A stretch of DNA of 64,000 nucleotides from Chitinophagaceae bacterium (GTDB lineage Bacteria > Bacteroidota > Bacteroidia > Chitinophagales > Chitinophagaceae): NCBI GenBank assembly GCA_027486835.1, contig JAIXOJ010000170.1, forward strand, positions 1-64,000, read 5' to 3'. Positions 17,594-27,108 of the stretch are shown in pieces. The notes under the pieces are model-generated. The model made no database searches and was not told where the DNA came from. It saw only the letters and a program-made list of their open reading frames with translations. Position 1 is the stretch's first letter, and each line of letters opens with the position of its first letter. The translations under genes were made by a program, and so were the position numbers.

Positions 17594-19711
17594 TTTATCA
17601 CTCCTTCTCAGCACATATTATCGAGTCCAATTGAGTTTTTAAAAGGGGTAGGCCCAATGCGGGGCGACTTGCTTAAAAAAGAAGTGGGGATTTATACGTT
17701 TGAGGATTTATTAAACCATTTTCCGCATCGGCATATTGACAAAACAAAAATCACCCCAATACTCGATATAGACCCAGAGGCCGATTTTGTGCAAGTGGCG
17801 GGCAAATTGCTTTTCCTAGAAACCATTGGCGATAATCGGGCGAAGCGATTGGTAGGGCAATTGCAAGACAACAGCGGCGGTGTAATTGAATTAGCCTGGT
17901 TTCAAGGCATCAATTGGGTACAGAAAAATCTTACTGTTGGGGACGTGTATTTGGTTTTTGGACGAATCGGCTTTTTTAATAGCAAACCACAGATTGTTCA
18001 TCCCGAAATAGAAGTATTTGTTCCAGCTACTGCTGGTGCAAAAACGGTTTTGGAGCCTGTGTATCCAAGCACCGAAAAGTTAAAAGCACGCGGACTTAGT
18101 GGCCGCCAAATGGCAGCATTAACCAAACAATTGTTTACTCAGTTGCAAACGTCAGATATTGAGGAAAATTTACCTAATACCCTCCTTCAGCAACTAAAGC
18201 TTTGCAGCCGTTTTCAAGCCTTTGTACACATCCATTTCCCCACCTCGCAAGAGGCTTTTGAGCAAGCTTTGCACCGGCTAAAGTTTGAGGAGTTTTTTAT
18301 CTCACAAGTTCGGTTGAACTTGGTGAGGGTTCACCGCCACCGAAGCAGCAGGGGCGTTGTCTTTGAAAAAGTGGGCGATTTGTTCAATACTTTTTATAGC
18401 CAGCACCTACCTTTTCAATTGACCAATGCACAAAAGAGGGTGCTAAAAGAAATAAGAACAGACACGGCAAGAGGTCACCAAATGAACCGCCTGCTCCAAG
18501 GGGATGTGGGCAGTGGAAAAACCATAGTGGCTTTGCTGAGTATGTTGCTGGCTGCCGACAATGGCTTTCAAAGCTGTTTGATGGCACCAACAGAAGTTTT
18601 GGCGCAGCAGCATTACAATGGATTAAGTGAATTGCTCAAGCAAATGCCTGTAACAATAGCATTGCTAACTGGTAGTACGAAAACTAAGCAAAGAAGAGCA
18701 ATTCACGCAGCTTTACTAGACGGAAGTTTACATTTTCTAGTAGGCACCCATGCCTTGATTGAAGATGTGGTACAGTTTAAAAATCTAGGCTTTGTGGTGG
18801 TGGACGAGCAACATCGCTTTGGGGTAGCCCAAAGAGCCAAACTTTGGAAAAAAGCTGTAGTGCCGCCCCATGTACTTGTCATGACGGCTACACCCATTCC
18901 AAGAACATTGGCCATGACCGCCTATGGCGATTTAGATTACAGCGTAATGGATGAATTGCCACCTGGCCGACAACCCATTGCTACCGTACATCGTTATGAA
19001 CAAGCAAGGGCAAGTGTAATGGAGTTTATTAGAACTGAAATTACAAAAGGCAGGCAGGCCTACATCATTTACCCACTCATTGAAGAAAGTGAAAAAATGA
19101 GTTATGAAGACCTTATGCAAGGCTATGAACAGGTGAAAAGTTTTTTTCCAGAACCCAAGTATTATATTAGCATGGTTCATGGTAAACAACCCGCCGACAT
19201 GAAGGCCACCAATATGGAGCGATTTGTAAAAGGCGATACCAACATTATGGTGGGTACTACCGTAATTGAAGTGGGCGTTAATGTACCAAATGCGAGTGTT
19301 ATGGTGATTGAAAGTTCTGAGAAATTTGGATTGTCGCAGCTTCACCAATTGCGCGGAAGGGTGGGCAGGGGGAGCGAAAAAAGTTATTGCATCTTGTTAA
19401 CAGGCAATAAAGTAAGTAAAGAAGGCAAGGAACGTCTGCAAATCATGTGTGCCACCAATGATGGTTTTAAGATAGCCGAAAAAGATTTGGAGCTAAGAGG
19501 TCCTGGTGATATTGAAGGCACGCGCCAAAGCGGTACCCTTAATTTTAAATTGGTGTCGTTAGTAAACGATCGGGGATTGCTGGAACTCGCCAAACAATGG
19601 GCCGAGCAACTCGTGGAAAAAGATGAAATGTTAATGATGCCGGAAAATTTACCAGTAAGAGTATACTTGCAGAAACAAAAAGGTAAAACAGGATGGAGTA
19701 AAATATCCTGA
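17594..19711 (+). CDS. recG: ATP-dependent DNA helicase RecG
   Basis: Branch-migration helicase that reverses stalled forks. From the first ATG (17657) there are 684 residues: wedge OB domain about 44-125, Walker A GDVGSGKT (282-289), DEQH (383-386), and C-terminal motifs such as QLRGRVGRG. The frame is open back to 17594 and that part reads ILSSPIEFLKGVGP before MRGDLLKK, the conserved RecG N-terminus, so translation must begin upstream of the ATG. No ATG, GTG or TTG lies in frame there; ATC 17597 or ATA 17615 are the only near-cognates. The coordinates give the open frame; the exact start is unresolved. Confidence 0.9.
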   Translation, partial: FITPSQHILSSPIEFLKGVGPMRGDLLKKEVGIYTFEDLLNHFPHRHIDKTKITPILDIDPEADFVQVAGKLLFLETIGDNRAKRLVGQLQDNSGGVIELAWFQGINWVQKNLTVGDVYLVFGRIGFFNSKPQIVHPEIEVFVPATAGAKTVLEPVYPSTEKLKARGLSGRQMAALTKQLFTQLQTSDIEENLPNTLLQQLKLCSRFQAFVHIHFPTSQEAFEQALHRLKFEEFFISQVRLNLVRVHRHRSSRGVVFEKVGDLFNTFYSQHLPFQLTNAQKRVLKEIRTDTARGHQMNRLLQGDVGSGKTIVALLSMLLAADNGFQSCLMAPTEVLAQQHYNGLSELLKQMPVTIALLTGSTKTKQRRAIHAALLDGSLHFLVGTHALIEDVVQFKNLGFVVVDEQHRFGVAQRAKLWKKAVVPPHVLVMTATPIPRTLAMTAYGDLDYSVMDELPPGRQPIATVHRYEQARASVMEFIRTEITKGRQAYIIYPLIEESEKMSYEDLMQGYEQVKSFFPEPKYYISMVHGKQPADMKATNMERFVKGDTNIMVGTTVIEVGVNVPNASVMVIESSEKFGLSQLHQLRGRVGRGSEKSYCILLTGNKVSKEGKERLQIMCATNDGFKIAEKDLELRGPGDIEGTRQSGTLNFKLVSLVNDRGLLELAKQWAEQLVEKDEMLMMPENLPVRVYLQKQKGKTGWSKIS

Positions 19712-19723
19712 TGAAAAAATGAA

Positions 19724-22700
19724 ATGAATCAGATGAATATACTAAACCATATCTCCAAAATCTTCAATGCAGCATTGGCAACAATCATGTTATTGCCCAT
19801 CTTGCTCGATGCACAATCAAATTTAGAATTTGTAGAAAACAAAGGACAATGGAATCCTGCCATCAGTTTCCGTGGTGAGATGAACCAAGGTGCCATTGCA
19901 CTTAAACCCGATGGCGGTTACCGATTGATGCTTTATAATCCACAGGATTGGGCGGCGCTCACCAATGCCATACACCCTTTTGAAGCAACTGCAAACGCAT
20001 TACCTAAGAGCGGAAAAGAAGCTTCCTCACCCAAGCCAATTACACCTCCAAATGATATCGATGCTCGGGTGGGCGGACATGTATTTGAAGTGAAATTTTT
20101 AAATGGTAATCCTAACCCAGAAATCATCCCCGACAAGCAATTAGAGCATTACAATAACTACATCTACGGAACAGATGCAAGCAAATGGGCAGGCAATTGC
20201 CGTTTGTTCAATGCCGTAACTTTCAAGAATATTTACCCGCATATCGATGTGCGGTATTACACCAGCAAAGGCCACTTGAAGTATGACTTTATTGTGAATC
20301 CTGGCGGCGATGCCAGCAACATTGTACTATTTGTGGATGGTGCAGATGCACTAGAAGTGAAGCGTGGCAAATTCAATATCATTACTTCGGCTGGAATGGT
20401 GCAGCAAGATATTCCCGCCTGTTTCCAATTTAGCATGACAGAGGGAAGAAAAGACGTACCCTGCGATTTTAGACTTTCAGGCAATATTGTTCATTTTAAA
20501 TTACAGGCAAGTGTAAACCCCAACGCCACATTAATCATTGACCCACAGTTTATCTTCTCCACTTTCACAGGAAGTAAGGCTGATAACTGGGGTTTTGCCG
20601 CCACTTATGATGCCTTGGGCAATTTGTATTCTGGTGGTATTGTGTTTGGTAGTGGTTTTCCCACAACCAATGGGGCTTACCAAAAAGAATTTCAAGGAGG
20701 AAACAATGGCACGGGTGAAGGAAAAGGGTTTGATATCGGCATCATGAAATTTAATCCCTTAGGGAGAAAAGTTTTGTATGCCACCTACGTGGGTGGCAGT
20801 GGAAATGACTATCCACATAGTATGGTGGTGGATAACAACAATGAACTCATTATTGCTGGTAAAACGACTTCCTCCAATTATCCAAGCCCCCTGCCGCATT
20901 TTGGGCCAGGCACGCCATCCGACAACAACTTCGATATTATTTTGACCAAATTAAATGCTGCGGGTTCTGGATTAATAGGCTCATTGGTCATTGGAGGTAC
21001 CGCTAACGATGGGGTAAATATTGCTAATAAATACCCAACCTCTAGTGGTGGTGCCATTTCGCTTCGCAGGAATTATGGTGATGACTCACGCAGCGAAGTG
21101 ATTATTGATAGTGTAGGCAATATTTATGTAGCCTCTTGCACACAGTCAAAAGATTTTGGTGTTACGAGCAATGTTTTTCAACCTAGTCCCTCTGCTACAG
21201 GGCTATCGGGTAGGTATCAAGATGCGGTGATCATTAAAACTACCCCCGATTTGAGTAATGTATTATTCAGCACATTTTTAGGAGGCAGCGATGATGATGC
21301 GGCTTTTGTATTAGCTATAGACCCTATAACAAGTTTATTAATGGTGGGTGGGGGTACCGCAAGCAGCAATTTTCCAGGCGTAAATGGAACAGTGAAATAC
21401 CCCTCTTTTATGTCAGGCATTTGCGACGGTTTTGTGAGTTTGATGACCAATGATGGACAACAATTGATTCGTTCTACCTACATGGGTAGCAATGGTGCCG
21501 ATATTGTGTATGGCGTACAGTTTGACAAATGGGGGTATCCTTATGTTATGGGTACTACCAATAGTGTGTGGCCAGTGGTGAATGCCGCATTTTCCCAAAC
21601 GGATGGGAAACAATTTATTGTTAAGCTGCGCAAAGACTTTAGCGATTTTGAGTATTCCACCATATTTGGCACGGCAGGTTCTAATTCTCCCAACATTTCA
21701 CCTACCGCTTTTTTGGTGGATAGATGCGAAAACGTGTATGTATCTGGATGGGGTGGGCGTGGCAATACAATTGCCGCTTACCCAAGTGCGGGTACAAAAG
21801 GCTTAACCACCACCCGAGGTGCATTAAAAAGCACTACCGATGGCGATGATTTCTATTTTTTCGTATTGCAACGCAACGCTACGGGTCAGTTATACGGTAG
21901 CTTTTTTGGCGAAAACGACAATCAAAACACTTATCCCGACCATGTGGATGGAGGTACTAGCCGTTTCGATAAAAATGGTATTATCTACCAATCAGTGTGT
22001 GCCAATTGCCGAGGCGGCGATTTCCCAACCACGGCAGGAGCAGCTTATCCTAATAACGGGGCAAACGGCTGCAACCTAGCCGCATTTAAAATAGCATTCA
22101 ACTTAGCAGGTGTTGGTGCGGCTATCCGCACCTCAGTAAAAGGGTTTAGCAATAAAATTACGGGCTGCGTACCCCTGAAAGTGGACTTTATTGATACGAT
22201 TGCAATGGGGCAACGCTATGTATGGGATCCTGGAGATGGCAGTCCTAAAGTGTTTTCCGACTCTGCTACTTTTCATCATACCTACACCAAAGTGGGTACC
22301 TACATTGCTTCATTGATTTCCATAGATCCTACTTCTTGCAATGGTGCCGATACAGCCTATGTGCGCTTAAGGGTTAGAAACGATGAGGCCAAACTGGCCG
22401 TTACCGCAGATAAAACGGGTGGTTGCAAATCGCTCACCTATCTGTTTGATAATGCTTCAACCCCTCCTGCTACCCGACCTTTTTCTCCCAATAGTTTTCT
22501 TATTGACTTTGGCGACGGCTCCAAGCAATCTATTGGCGGGCCACAAACCATTAGCCATACCTACCCGAATGAAGGTACTTACCTCGCTAGTATGACTTTA
22601 ACCGATACCAACTATTGCAATGCCCCAGAAACCATTCCCATCATTTTGCGGATTGCCGATAAAGTAAAAGCGATCATTAAAACACCTCCAATTGGTTGTG

Positions 22701-23434
22701 CACCTTATGATGCAGTGCTAGAAAACGCCTCACTAGCAGGGGAGAAATTTTATTGGGATTTTGGCGATAAAAGCCCCATCGACTCCTCTAGCGATGTTTA
22801 TATAACCCATCGTTATGAAGATACAGGTCGCTTTTTGATAAAATTAAAGGCCATAGATAGTTCCACTTGCAACATTGAGGCAGACACCAGTTTTTTACTC
22901 ACGGTGCATATCAAACCCATGGCAGCCTTTGTAATTAGCCCTAATCCCCCAAAAACAAACGAACCTATCAAGTTTATTAACCAGTCTAAGTTGGCAGATA
23001 ATTACAAATGGATATTTGCTGATGGCGATACTTTGCTCACCTCCTCGCTCAACACACCCGTCTCTCATCAATACAATGCAACCAAAACCTACCGAGCCAA
23101 TTTAATCGCCTACAACCGCTTTGGCTGTATCGATACTGCCGAAGTAGATATTAAAAATAGCATTACCCCGGTAGTGGAAGTGGCCAATGCTATTGTACCT
23201 AACGGGAAAAACAATACATTGCGAGTCAGGGGTTATGGTATTGATAAAATGATTTGGCGCATTTATAATAGATGGGGTCAAGTGGTTTTTGAAACAACCA
23301 ATAGAGACCAAGCTTGGGATGGCCGATACAAAGGACAAATTCAAGCACCTGATGTATATACTTATACATTAAACATTACTTTCACCGACGGACAGCAATT
23401 CAGTAAAACTGGGGATATTACCCTGCTTAAGTAA
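19724..23434 (+). CDS. Large secreted PKD-domain protein with gliding-motility-type CTD
   Basis: 1236 residues. Signal peptide ends near LLDAQ (about 31). The N-terminal NLEFVENKGQWNPAI segment is typical of the DUF7948 domain, then SBBP-like propeller repeats (for example LGGSDDDAAFVLAIDP), three to four PKD domains from about 800 on (YVWDPGDGSP, FLIDFGDGS, FYWDFGDKSP), and a terminal type-B CTD (WRIYNRWGQVVFETTN, YTYTLNITFTDGQ). Type-B CTD proteins are exported by the type IX system. The next gene, a PorP/SprF protein, starts on the base after the stop codon, so the two form a unit. Confidence 0.93.
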   Translation: MNQMNILNHISKIFNAALATIMLLPILLDAQSNLEFVENKGQWNPAISFRGEMNQGAIALKPDGGYRLMLYNPQDWAALTNAIHPFEATANALPKSGKEASSPKPITPPNDIDARVGGHVFEVKFLNGNPNPEIIPDKQLEHYNNYIYGTDASKWAGNCRLFNAVTFKNIYPHIDVRYYTSKGHLKYDFIVNPGGDASNIVLFVDGADALEVKRGKFNIITSAGMVQQDIPACFQFSMTEGRKDVPCDFRLSGNIVHFKLQASVNPNATLIIDPQFIFSTFTGSKADNWGFAATYDALGNLYSGGIVFGSGFPTTNGAYQKEFQGGNNGTGEGKGFDIGIMKFNPLGRKVLYATYVGGSGNDYPHSMVVDNNNELIIAGKTTSSNYPSPLPHFGPGTPSDNNFDIILTKLNAAGSGLIGSLVIGGTANDGVNIANKYPTSSGGAISLRRNYGDDSRSEVIIDSVGNIYVASCTQSKDFGVTSNVFQPSPSATGLSGRYQDAVIIKTTPDLSNVLFSTFLGGSDDDAAFVLAIDPITSLLMVGGGTASSNFPGVNGTVKYPSFMSGICDGFVSLMTNDGQQLIRSTYMGSNGADIVYGVQFDKWGYPYVMGTTNSVWPVVNAAFSQTDGKQFIVKLRKDFSDFEYSTIFGTAGSNSPNISPTAFLVDRCENVYVSGWGGRGNTIAAYPSAGTKGLTTTRGALKSTTDGDDFYFFVLQRNATGQLYGSFFGENDNQNTYPDHVDGGTSRFDKNGIIYQSVCANCRGGDFPTTAGAAYPNNGANGCNLAAFKIAFNLAGVGAAIRTSVKGFSNKITGCVPLKVDFIDTIAMGQRYVWDPGDGSPKVFSDSATFHHTYTKVGTYIASLISIDPTSCNGADTAYVRLRVRNDEAKLAVTADKTGGCKSLTYLFDNASTPPATRPFSPNSFLIDFGDGSKQSIGGPQTISHTYPNEGTYLASMTLTDTNYCNAPETIPIILRIADKVKAIIKTPPIGCAPYDAVLENASLAGEKFYWDFGDKSPIDSSSDVYITHRYEDTGRFLIKLKAIDSSTCNIEADTSFLLTVHIKPMAAFVISPNPPKTNEPIKFINQSKLADNYKWIFADGDTLLTSSLNTPVSHQYNATKTYRANLIAYNRFGCIDTAEVDIKNSITPVVEVANAIVPNGKNNTLRVRGYGIDKMIWRIYNRWGQVVFETTNRDQAWDGRYKGQIQAPDVYTYTLNITFTDGQQFSKTGDITLLK

Positions 23435-24454
23435 ATGAAAAATAGATATTACCTCTTATTGTTTTTTGCCTTCTGGGGCTGTTTTACACAGGCTCAGGAG
23501 CTGCATTTTTCTCAATATTTCAATAGCCCTTTGTTAATCAATCCAGCCAACACGGGGTTTAATCCTGATTATGATTATCGCTTAGGAGCTAATTACAGAA
23601 ACCAATGGTCTAATGTGCTCAGCACGCCCTACAAAACCATGGGCATTTGGGGCGATGCCCAAATTAATCCTAAGAAACTAGAGTCAGGATGGTTTGGGGT
23701 AGGCGGTACCATCATTAAAGATGTGGCAGGCTCCGCCAGTTTAAGCAGTACCAAGGGCTATGCTTCCATGGCCTACCACCAAATGTTGGGTTATTCCAGT
23801 TTGTTGAGTTTGGGGTTTAACGTAGGTGCAGTTAACAAAAAAGTAGAACGCAACAAGTTGGTATATGACAATCAATGGAACGGACGCTTTTTCGATGCCA
23901 ACGGCCCTGTGGATGGGGGCGAAACCTTTGTGAACAATCAAGTTACTTATTTCGACCTACAGGTGGGGTTGAATTATGCTTGGTTTGTATCACAATCTGC
24001 TTATTTCAATGCAGGCTTTAGCATTTTACACCTCAATAAACCCAAGGAAACATTCTTTAGTAATACAGTGGATCCCACCATACCCCCACGCTATACCCTA
24101 TTTATCAACGGAAGCTATAAGCTAGACGACAAATGGATTTTGAACGGAAATTTTTATGTGAGTAAATCTGCTGGTGCCAATGAAACCATTTTGGGCATTA
24201 ATGCCAATAGAGATTTATCTGGCGAGGGGCTAAAAGTGCTAATAATGGGCTTGTATTATAGAAATAAAGACGCCATCATCCCCATGGCAGGCTACCAATT
24301 GAACGATTTGAAATTCACCATTAGTTACGATGTAACTACCTCCAATCTTGGAAAATTCAACGGTAGGCAAGGGGCTTATGAAGCCTCGGTGGTTAAAAGT
24401 GGCATCTATCTTTCTGGACATCGCGGCATCAAATGCCCCACCATGAAATTTTAG
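23435..24454 (+). CDS. PorP/SprF-family type IX secretion outer-membrane protein
   Basis: 339 residues. Signal peptide (FFAFWGCFTQAQE) then a beta-barrel with the family start LHFSQYFNSPLLINPANTG, and QWSNVLSTPYKTM. PorP/SprF proteins are outer-membrane partners that hold type-B CTD substrates at the surface. Directly adjoining the CTD gene upstream (0 bp gap), so it is probably dedicated to that protein and not the core T9SS copy. No terminator is evident after it. Confidence 0.93.
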   Translation: MKNRYYLLLFFAFWGCFTQAQELHFSQYFNSPLLINPANTGFNPDYDYRLGANYRNQWSNVLSTPYKTMGIWGDAQINPKKLESGWFGVGGTIIKDVAGSASLSSTKGYASMAYHQMLGYSSLLSLGFNVGAVNKKVERNKLVYDNQWNGRFFDANGPVDGGETFVNNQVTYFDLQVGLNYAWFVSQSAYFNAGFSILHLNKPKETFFSNTVDPTIPPRYTLFINGSYKLDDKWILNGNFYVSKSAGANETILGINANRDLSGEGLKVLIMGLYYRNKDAIIPMAGYQLNDLKFTISYDVTTSNLGKFNGRQGAYEASVVKSGIYLSGHRGIKCPTMKF

Positions 24455-24572
24455 TGAGGCATTTGAATTACTTAGCTAAGGATTAAAACCCGGCCATCAT
24501 TTGCCGAAGGCTAAAACCATCTCTAAAAACAAATAATGAAAAGCAATACGCCCGAGTAGGCAAGCAGAAAGG

Positions 24573-24995
24573 CTATTTCGAGTTGTTATTAGCTAGGCGA
24601 TAAGCAACAGACTCCTTTACCATTTCACCCAATATTTTGGTATCAATATCCTCTATTTTCTTAACGTAGATACAGCCTTTACCAGCTTTGAACTTGCCAA
24701 ATTGTTCGAGCAATGATTCCCTATTTTCAAATTCTGAACCTAGGTATAAGGTTAGTGCAGTAGCCCTAGCAGCAAGACCCACAATGGGAGCTTCCCCCGA
24801 ATGGCCACTTTCGTATTGGTAGGCATATCGGCCAAAGCCCACAATGGCCGTACCCCACATTTTGGGTGCATAACCCGAATGCTGCTCAAATAATTGTATC
24901 AAAAGGGTACAATCTTCCCTTTTTTTCTGGTCGGCAATGGCAGTTAGATAATCAGCCACGCTAGCTACTGTTTCGGTTGTTTTATTTTTAGCCAT
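24573..24995 (-). CDS. DUF1801 protein
   Basis: 140 residues. The DUF1801 (YdhG-like) pattern is clear: VADYLTAIADQKKREDC, MWGTAIVGFGRYAYQYES, and LTLYLGSEF... with GKGCIYVKKIEDID at the end. The fold is known from structural genomics as YdhG/YjbR-related; no biochemical role is settled. Stands alone on the minus strand, facing the PorP/SprF gene. Confidence 0.88.
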   Translation of the reverse strand: MAKNKTTETVASVADYLTAIADQKKREDCTLLIQLFEQHSGYAPKMWGTAIVGFGRYAYQYESGHSGEAPIVGLAARATALTLYLGSEFENRESLLEQFGKFKAGKGCIYVKKIEDIDTKILGEMVKESVAYRLANNNSK

Positions 24996-25246
24996 ATCGT
25001 TTTGTTATTTATAATGAATGATGCACCCACACATTTGCGAACGCATTGAAAAGTAATGGGTTGCAAAATATGGAGAAAGCTTTATTGGGGTAAATGATTT
25101 GCAGAAAAGGGTATTGGATAAATGGACAGGCAGGTGCTTTCCATGTTTGAAAAGTAATTGTAAAAGCCGACAGGATGGGTTGGAAACTGAAATAGTTAGA
25201 TGATAGAATAGGCTAGTGTGTATTTTTAGCCGATAAATGATGTATC

Positions 25247-25996
25247 ATGTTACTCAATTACGAAGAGATATTGATGGCAAATCTGTTAAAAGATTTTAAA
25301 GAAAAGAACTTCAGGACGGCGTCTTATGACTTAACCATCCACCAAATAATAGATTTAGAAGGATGTGAAAAAACAACAATCAACCTTGCTCCACAGGGTA
25401 TGGTAACGGTGGTTTTTAAGGAAGAAATTAACATGCCAAGCGACATTCTTTCCTATGCACATGTGAAAACATCTTTAGCAAGAAGGGGTATTATGGCCAT
25501 CAATATTGGCATTATTGATCCTGGGTATAAGGGGTTAATTTCCACCGTAATCATTAATTATGGGAATAAGCCCTTTTCATTAAATGTGGGAGATGCGGCA
25601 CTACGATTAACTTTTCACAAAATAACTGCGCCTTTACAATCCAAGTTAGTAGAAATGGCACCAACAACGGCTTATTACACGCAAGCTAGAGAATTGGAAA
25701 CACAGAAGTATTTGGGGGATAGTTTTTTAAACTTGAAAGATGTAGAAAAGCGAATTGAAAAGAATGTAAATGAATGGGTTTGGAAAAGAATTGGGGTTAT
25801 TTCAACCATTGTTGGAGCCATTGCGTTTATAGCAGCCTTGTTTTTCAATGTACTAAACTATAATGAAAAAAGTAATGATAATTACATAAAATTGCTAACT
25901 ACCCAAGCTCAAAACACGCAAGAAAGTTATAAGCAACTGGAATTGAAACTGCAATTGCAACAGCAGCTTATAGACTCCTTGAGAAAAAAGAAATAG
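25247..25996 (+). CDS. Membrane-anchored dCTP-deaminase/dUTPase-like protein
   Basis: 249 residues. Residues about 20-135 have the DCD/dUTPase trimer fold pattern: TASYDLTIHQI, HVKTSLARRGIM (compare RSSLARLG of dCTP deaminase), GIIDPGYKGLISTVIINYG and SLNVGDAALRLTF. Aligned to dCTP deaminase, the catalytic Glu of VLEF falls on Val101, so deamination is doubtful. Then a transmembrane helix (about 181-203) and a coiled coil (214-249). No catalytic pair for dUTPase is obvious either; ligand binding or assembly at the membrane is more likely. The TS-like gene follows 21 bp later, probably in one transcript. Confidence 0.7.
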   Translation: MLLNYEEILMANLLKDFKEKNFRTASYDLTIHQIIDLEGCEKTTINLAPQGMVTVVFKEEINMPSDILSYAHVKTSLARRGIMAINIGIIDPGYKGLISTVIINYGNKPFSLNVGDAALRLTFHKITAPLQSKLVEMAPTTAYYTQARELETQKYLGDSFLNLKDVEKRIEKNVNEWVWKRIGVISTIVGAIAFIAALFFNVLNYNEKSNDNYIKLLTTQAQNTQESYKQLELKLQLQQQLIDSLRKKK

Positions 25997-26017
25997 TCAT
26001 ACTTAATACATTGATTT

Positions 26018-26983
26018 ATGTTTTTGGTTTTTGATAATATTAATGAACTACAGTTATCCCTTTTCGACGAATTGAAGCAAGGGGGCGACCTTGTAACCAC
26101 CCGTGGCCATAAAACAATGGAGCTTACTTCGGTCTATTTAAGGTTGACCAACCCAAGAAAGCGGTGCACCACTTTACAACACAGGAACTGGAATTTCCCT
26201 TTTGCCATTGGCGAAACAATTTGGCACCTTGCTGGCTCCAACGAATTGTCATTTATAGAACATTATGCAAAAGCGTGGAAAAGTGTTTCGGAAGATGGTA
26301 CCAGCATTTGTGGCAGTTGTTATGGGTACAAGATATTTAATGCTCATAATGGCGAAAGTCAATGGAAGAAATTAATCCAACTATTTAAAGAAGATATACA
26401 AACACGAAGGGGCGTTTTGGATTTTTACGCTGGCGAAAACACATTGGAATTGGCCCTGAAAGATGTGCCCTGCACCTGTACCATCCAATTTTTGGTTCGG
26501 AAAAACAAGTTAGACGCCACCGTATATATGCGCAGCAACGACCTTATTTGGGGCTTACCAAATGATGTATTTTTCTTCACTTTTCTGCAAGAAATGCTTG
26601 CTACCGAGCTAGGGGTAGAAATGGGTGTTTACAACCACATAGCAGGTTCACTTCATTTGTATGAACGCCATTTTACTATGGCGGATAAGATTTTGACTGC
26701 AAAAAAGTATCATGACTTTGAAATGCCATACATGGAAAATACCCTAGAATTTGCCTCCCTCATCGGTCTTGAAAAAAGCATTCGCAAACAACAATTGGTT
26801 TCATTAGCAGCAATAGAACAGCTAGCCTTAAGCGATTATATCAAAAACTTGCTCACTGCTTTGTTTGTTTTTGAACAAGCTAAACAACAATGTCCACTTT
26901 CGGCGGCTCAGCTACAAGTGGTGGGCAACCCTTACTTGCCGTTGTTGCATAGGTTTTTGGATACCAATCTTTTAAAGGTTTAG
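26018..26983 (+). CDS. Thymidylate-synthase-family enzyme, predicted dCMP-type (hydroxy)methyltransferase
   Basis: 321 residues. TS landmarks: phosphate-site RGHKT (29-33), Glu66 in GETIWHLAGS, GSCYGYKIF, TRR (129-131), catalytic Cys152 in PCTCTIQF, YMRSND (170-175), and HLY (213-215). The residue equivalent to E. coli TS Asn177, which reads the uracil base, is Asp183 (GLPNDVF). Asp at this place is what T4 dCMP hydroxymethylase has and what switches TS to cytosine substrates in mutants, so dCMP or CMP is the expected substrate. The His after the catalytic Cys is Thr153. The main thyA is probably elsewhere. Substrate is inference. Confidence 0.82.
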   Translation: MFLVFDNINELQLSLFDELKQGGDLVTTRGHKTMELTSVYLRLTNPRKRCTTLQHRNWNFPFAIGETIWHLAGSNELSFIEHYAKAWKSVSEDGTSICGSCYGYKIFNAHNGESQWKKLIQLFKEDIQTRRGVLDFYAGENTLELALKDVPCTCTIQFLVRKNKLDATVYMRSNDLIWGLPNDVFFFTFLQEMLATELGVEMGVYNHIAGSLHLYERHFTMADKILTAKKYHDFEMPYMENTLEFASLIGLEKSIRKQQLVSLAAIEQLALSDYIKNLLTALFVFEQAKQQCPLSAAQLQVVGNPYLPLLHRFLDTNLLKV

Positions 26984-27038
26984 GTGCTAGGCAAAGAGGG
27001 GAAGTTTTCTATTCAACGTTCATGATGGGAATTTTTAT

Positions 27039-27090
27039 TTGCAGCACTTATTTTGCAGCACTTAAAACTGCTGCAAAATAAGTGCTGCAA
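27039..27090. repeat. 52-bp palindrome 1 upstream of the XRE gene
   Basis: Arms of 21 bp (27039-27059 and 27070-27090) match perfectly around a 10-nt loop. Each arm carries two GCAGC half-sites 14 bp apart. Confidence 0.85.
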
Positions 27091-27108
27091 TTTTCTTCAC
27101 AACAAAGT

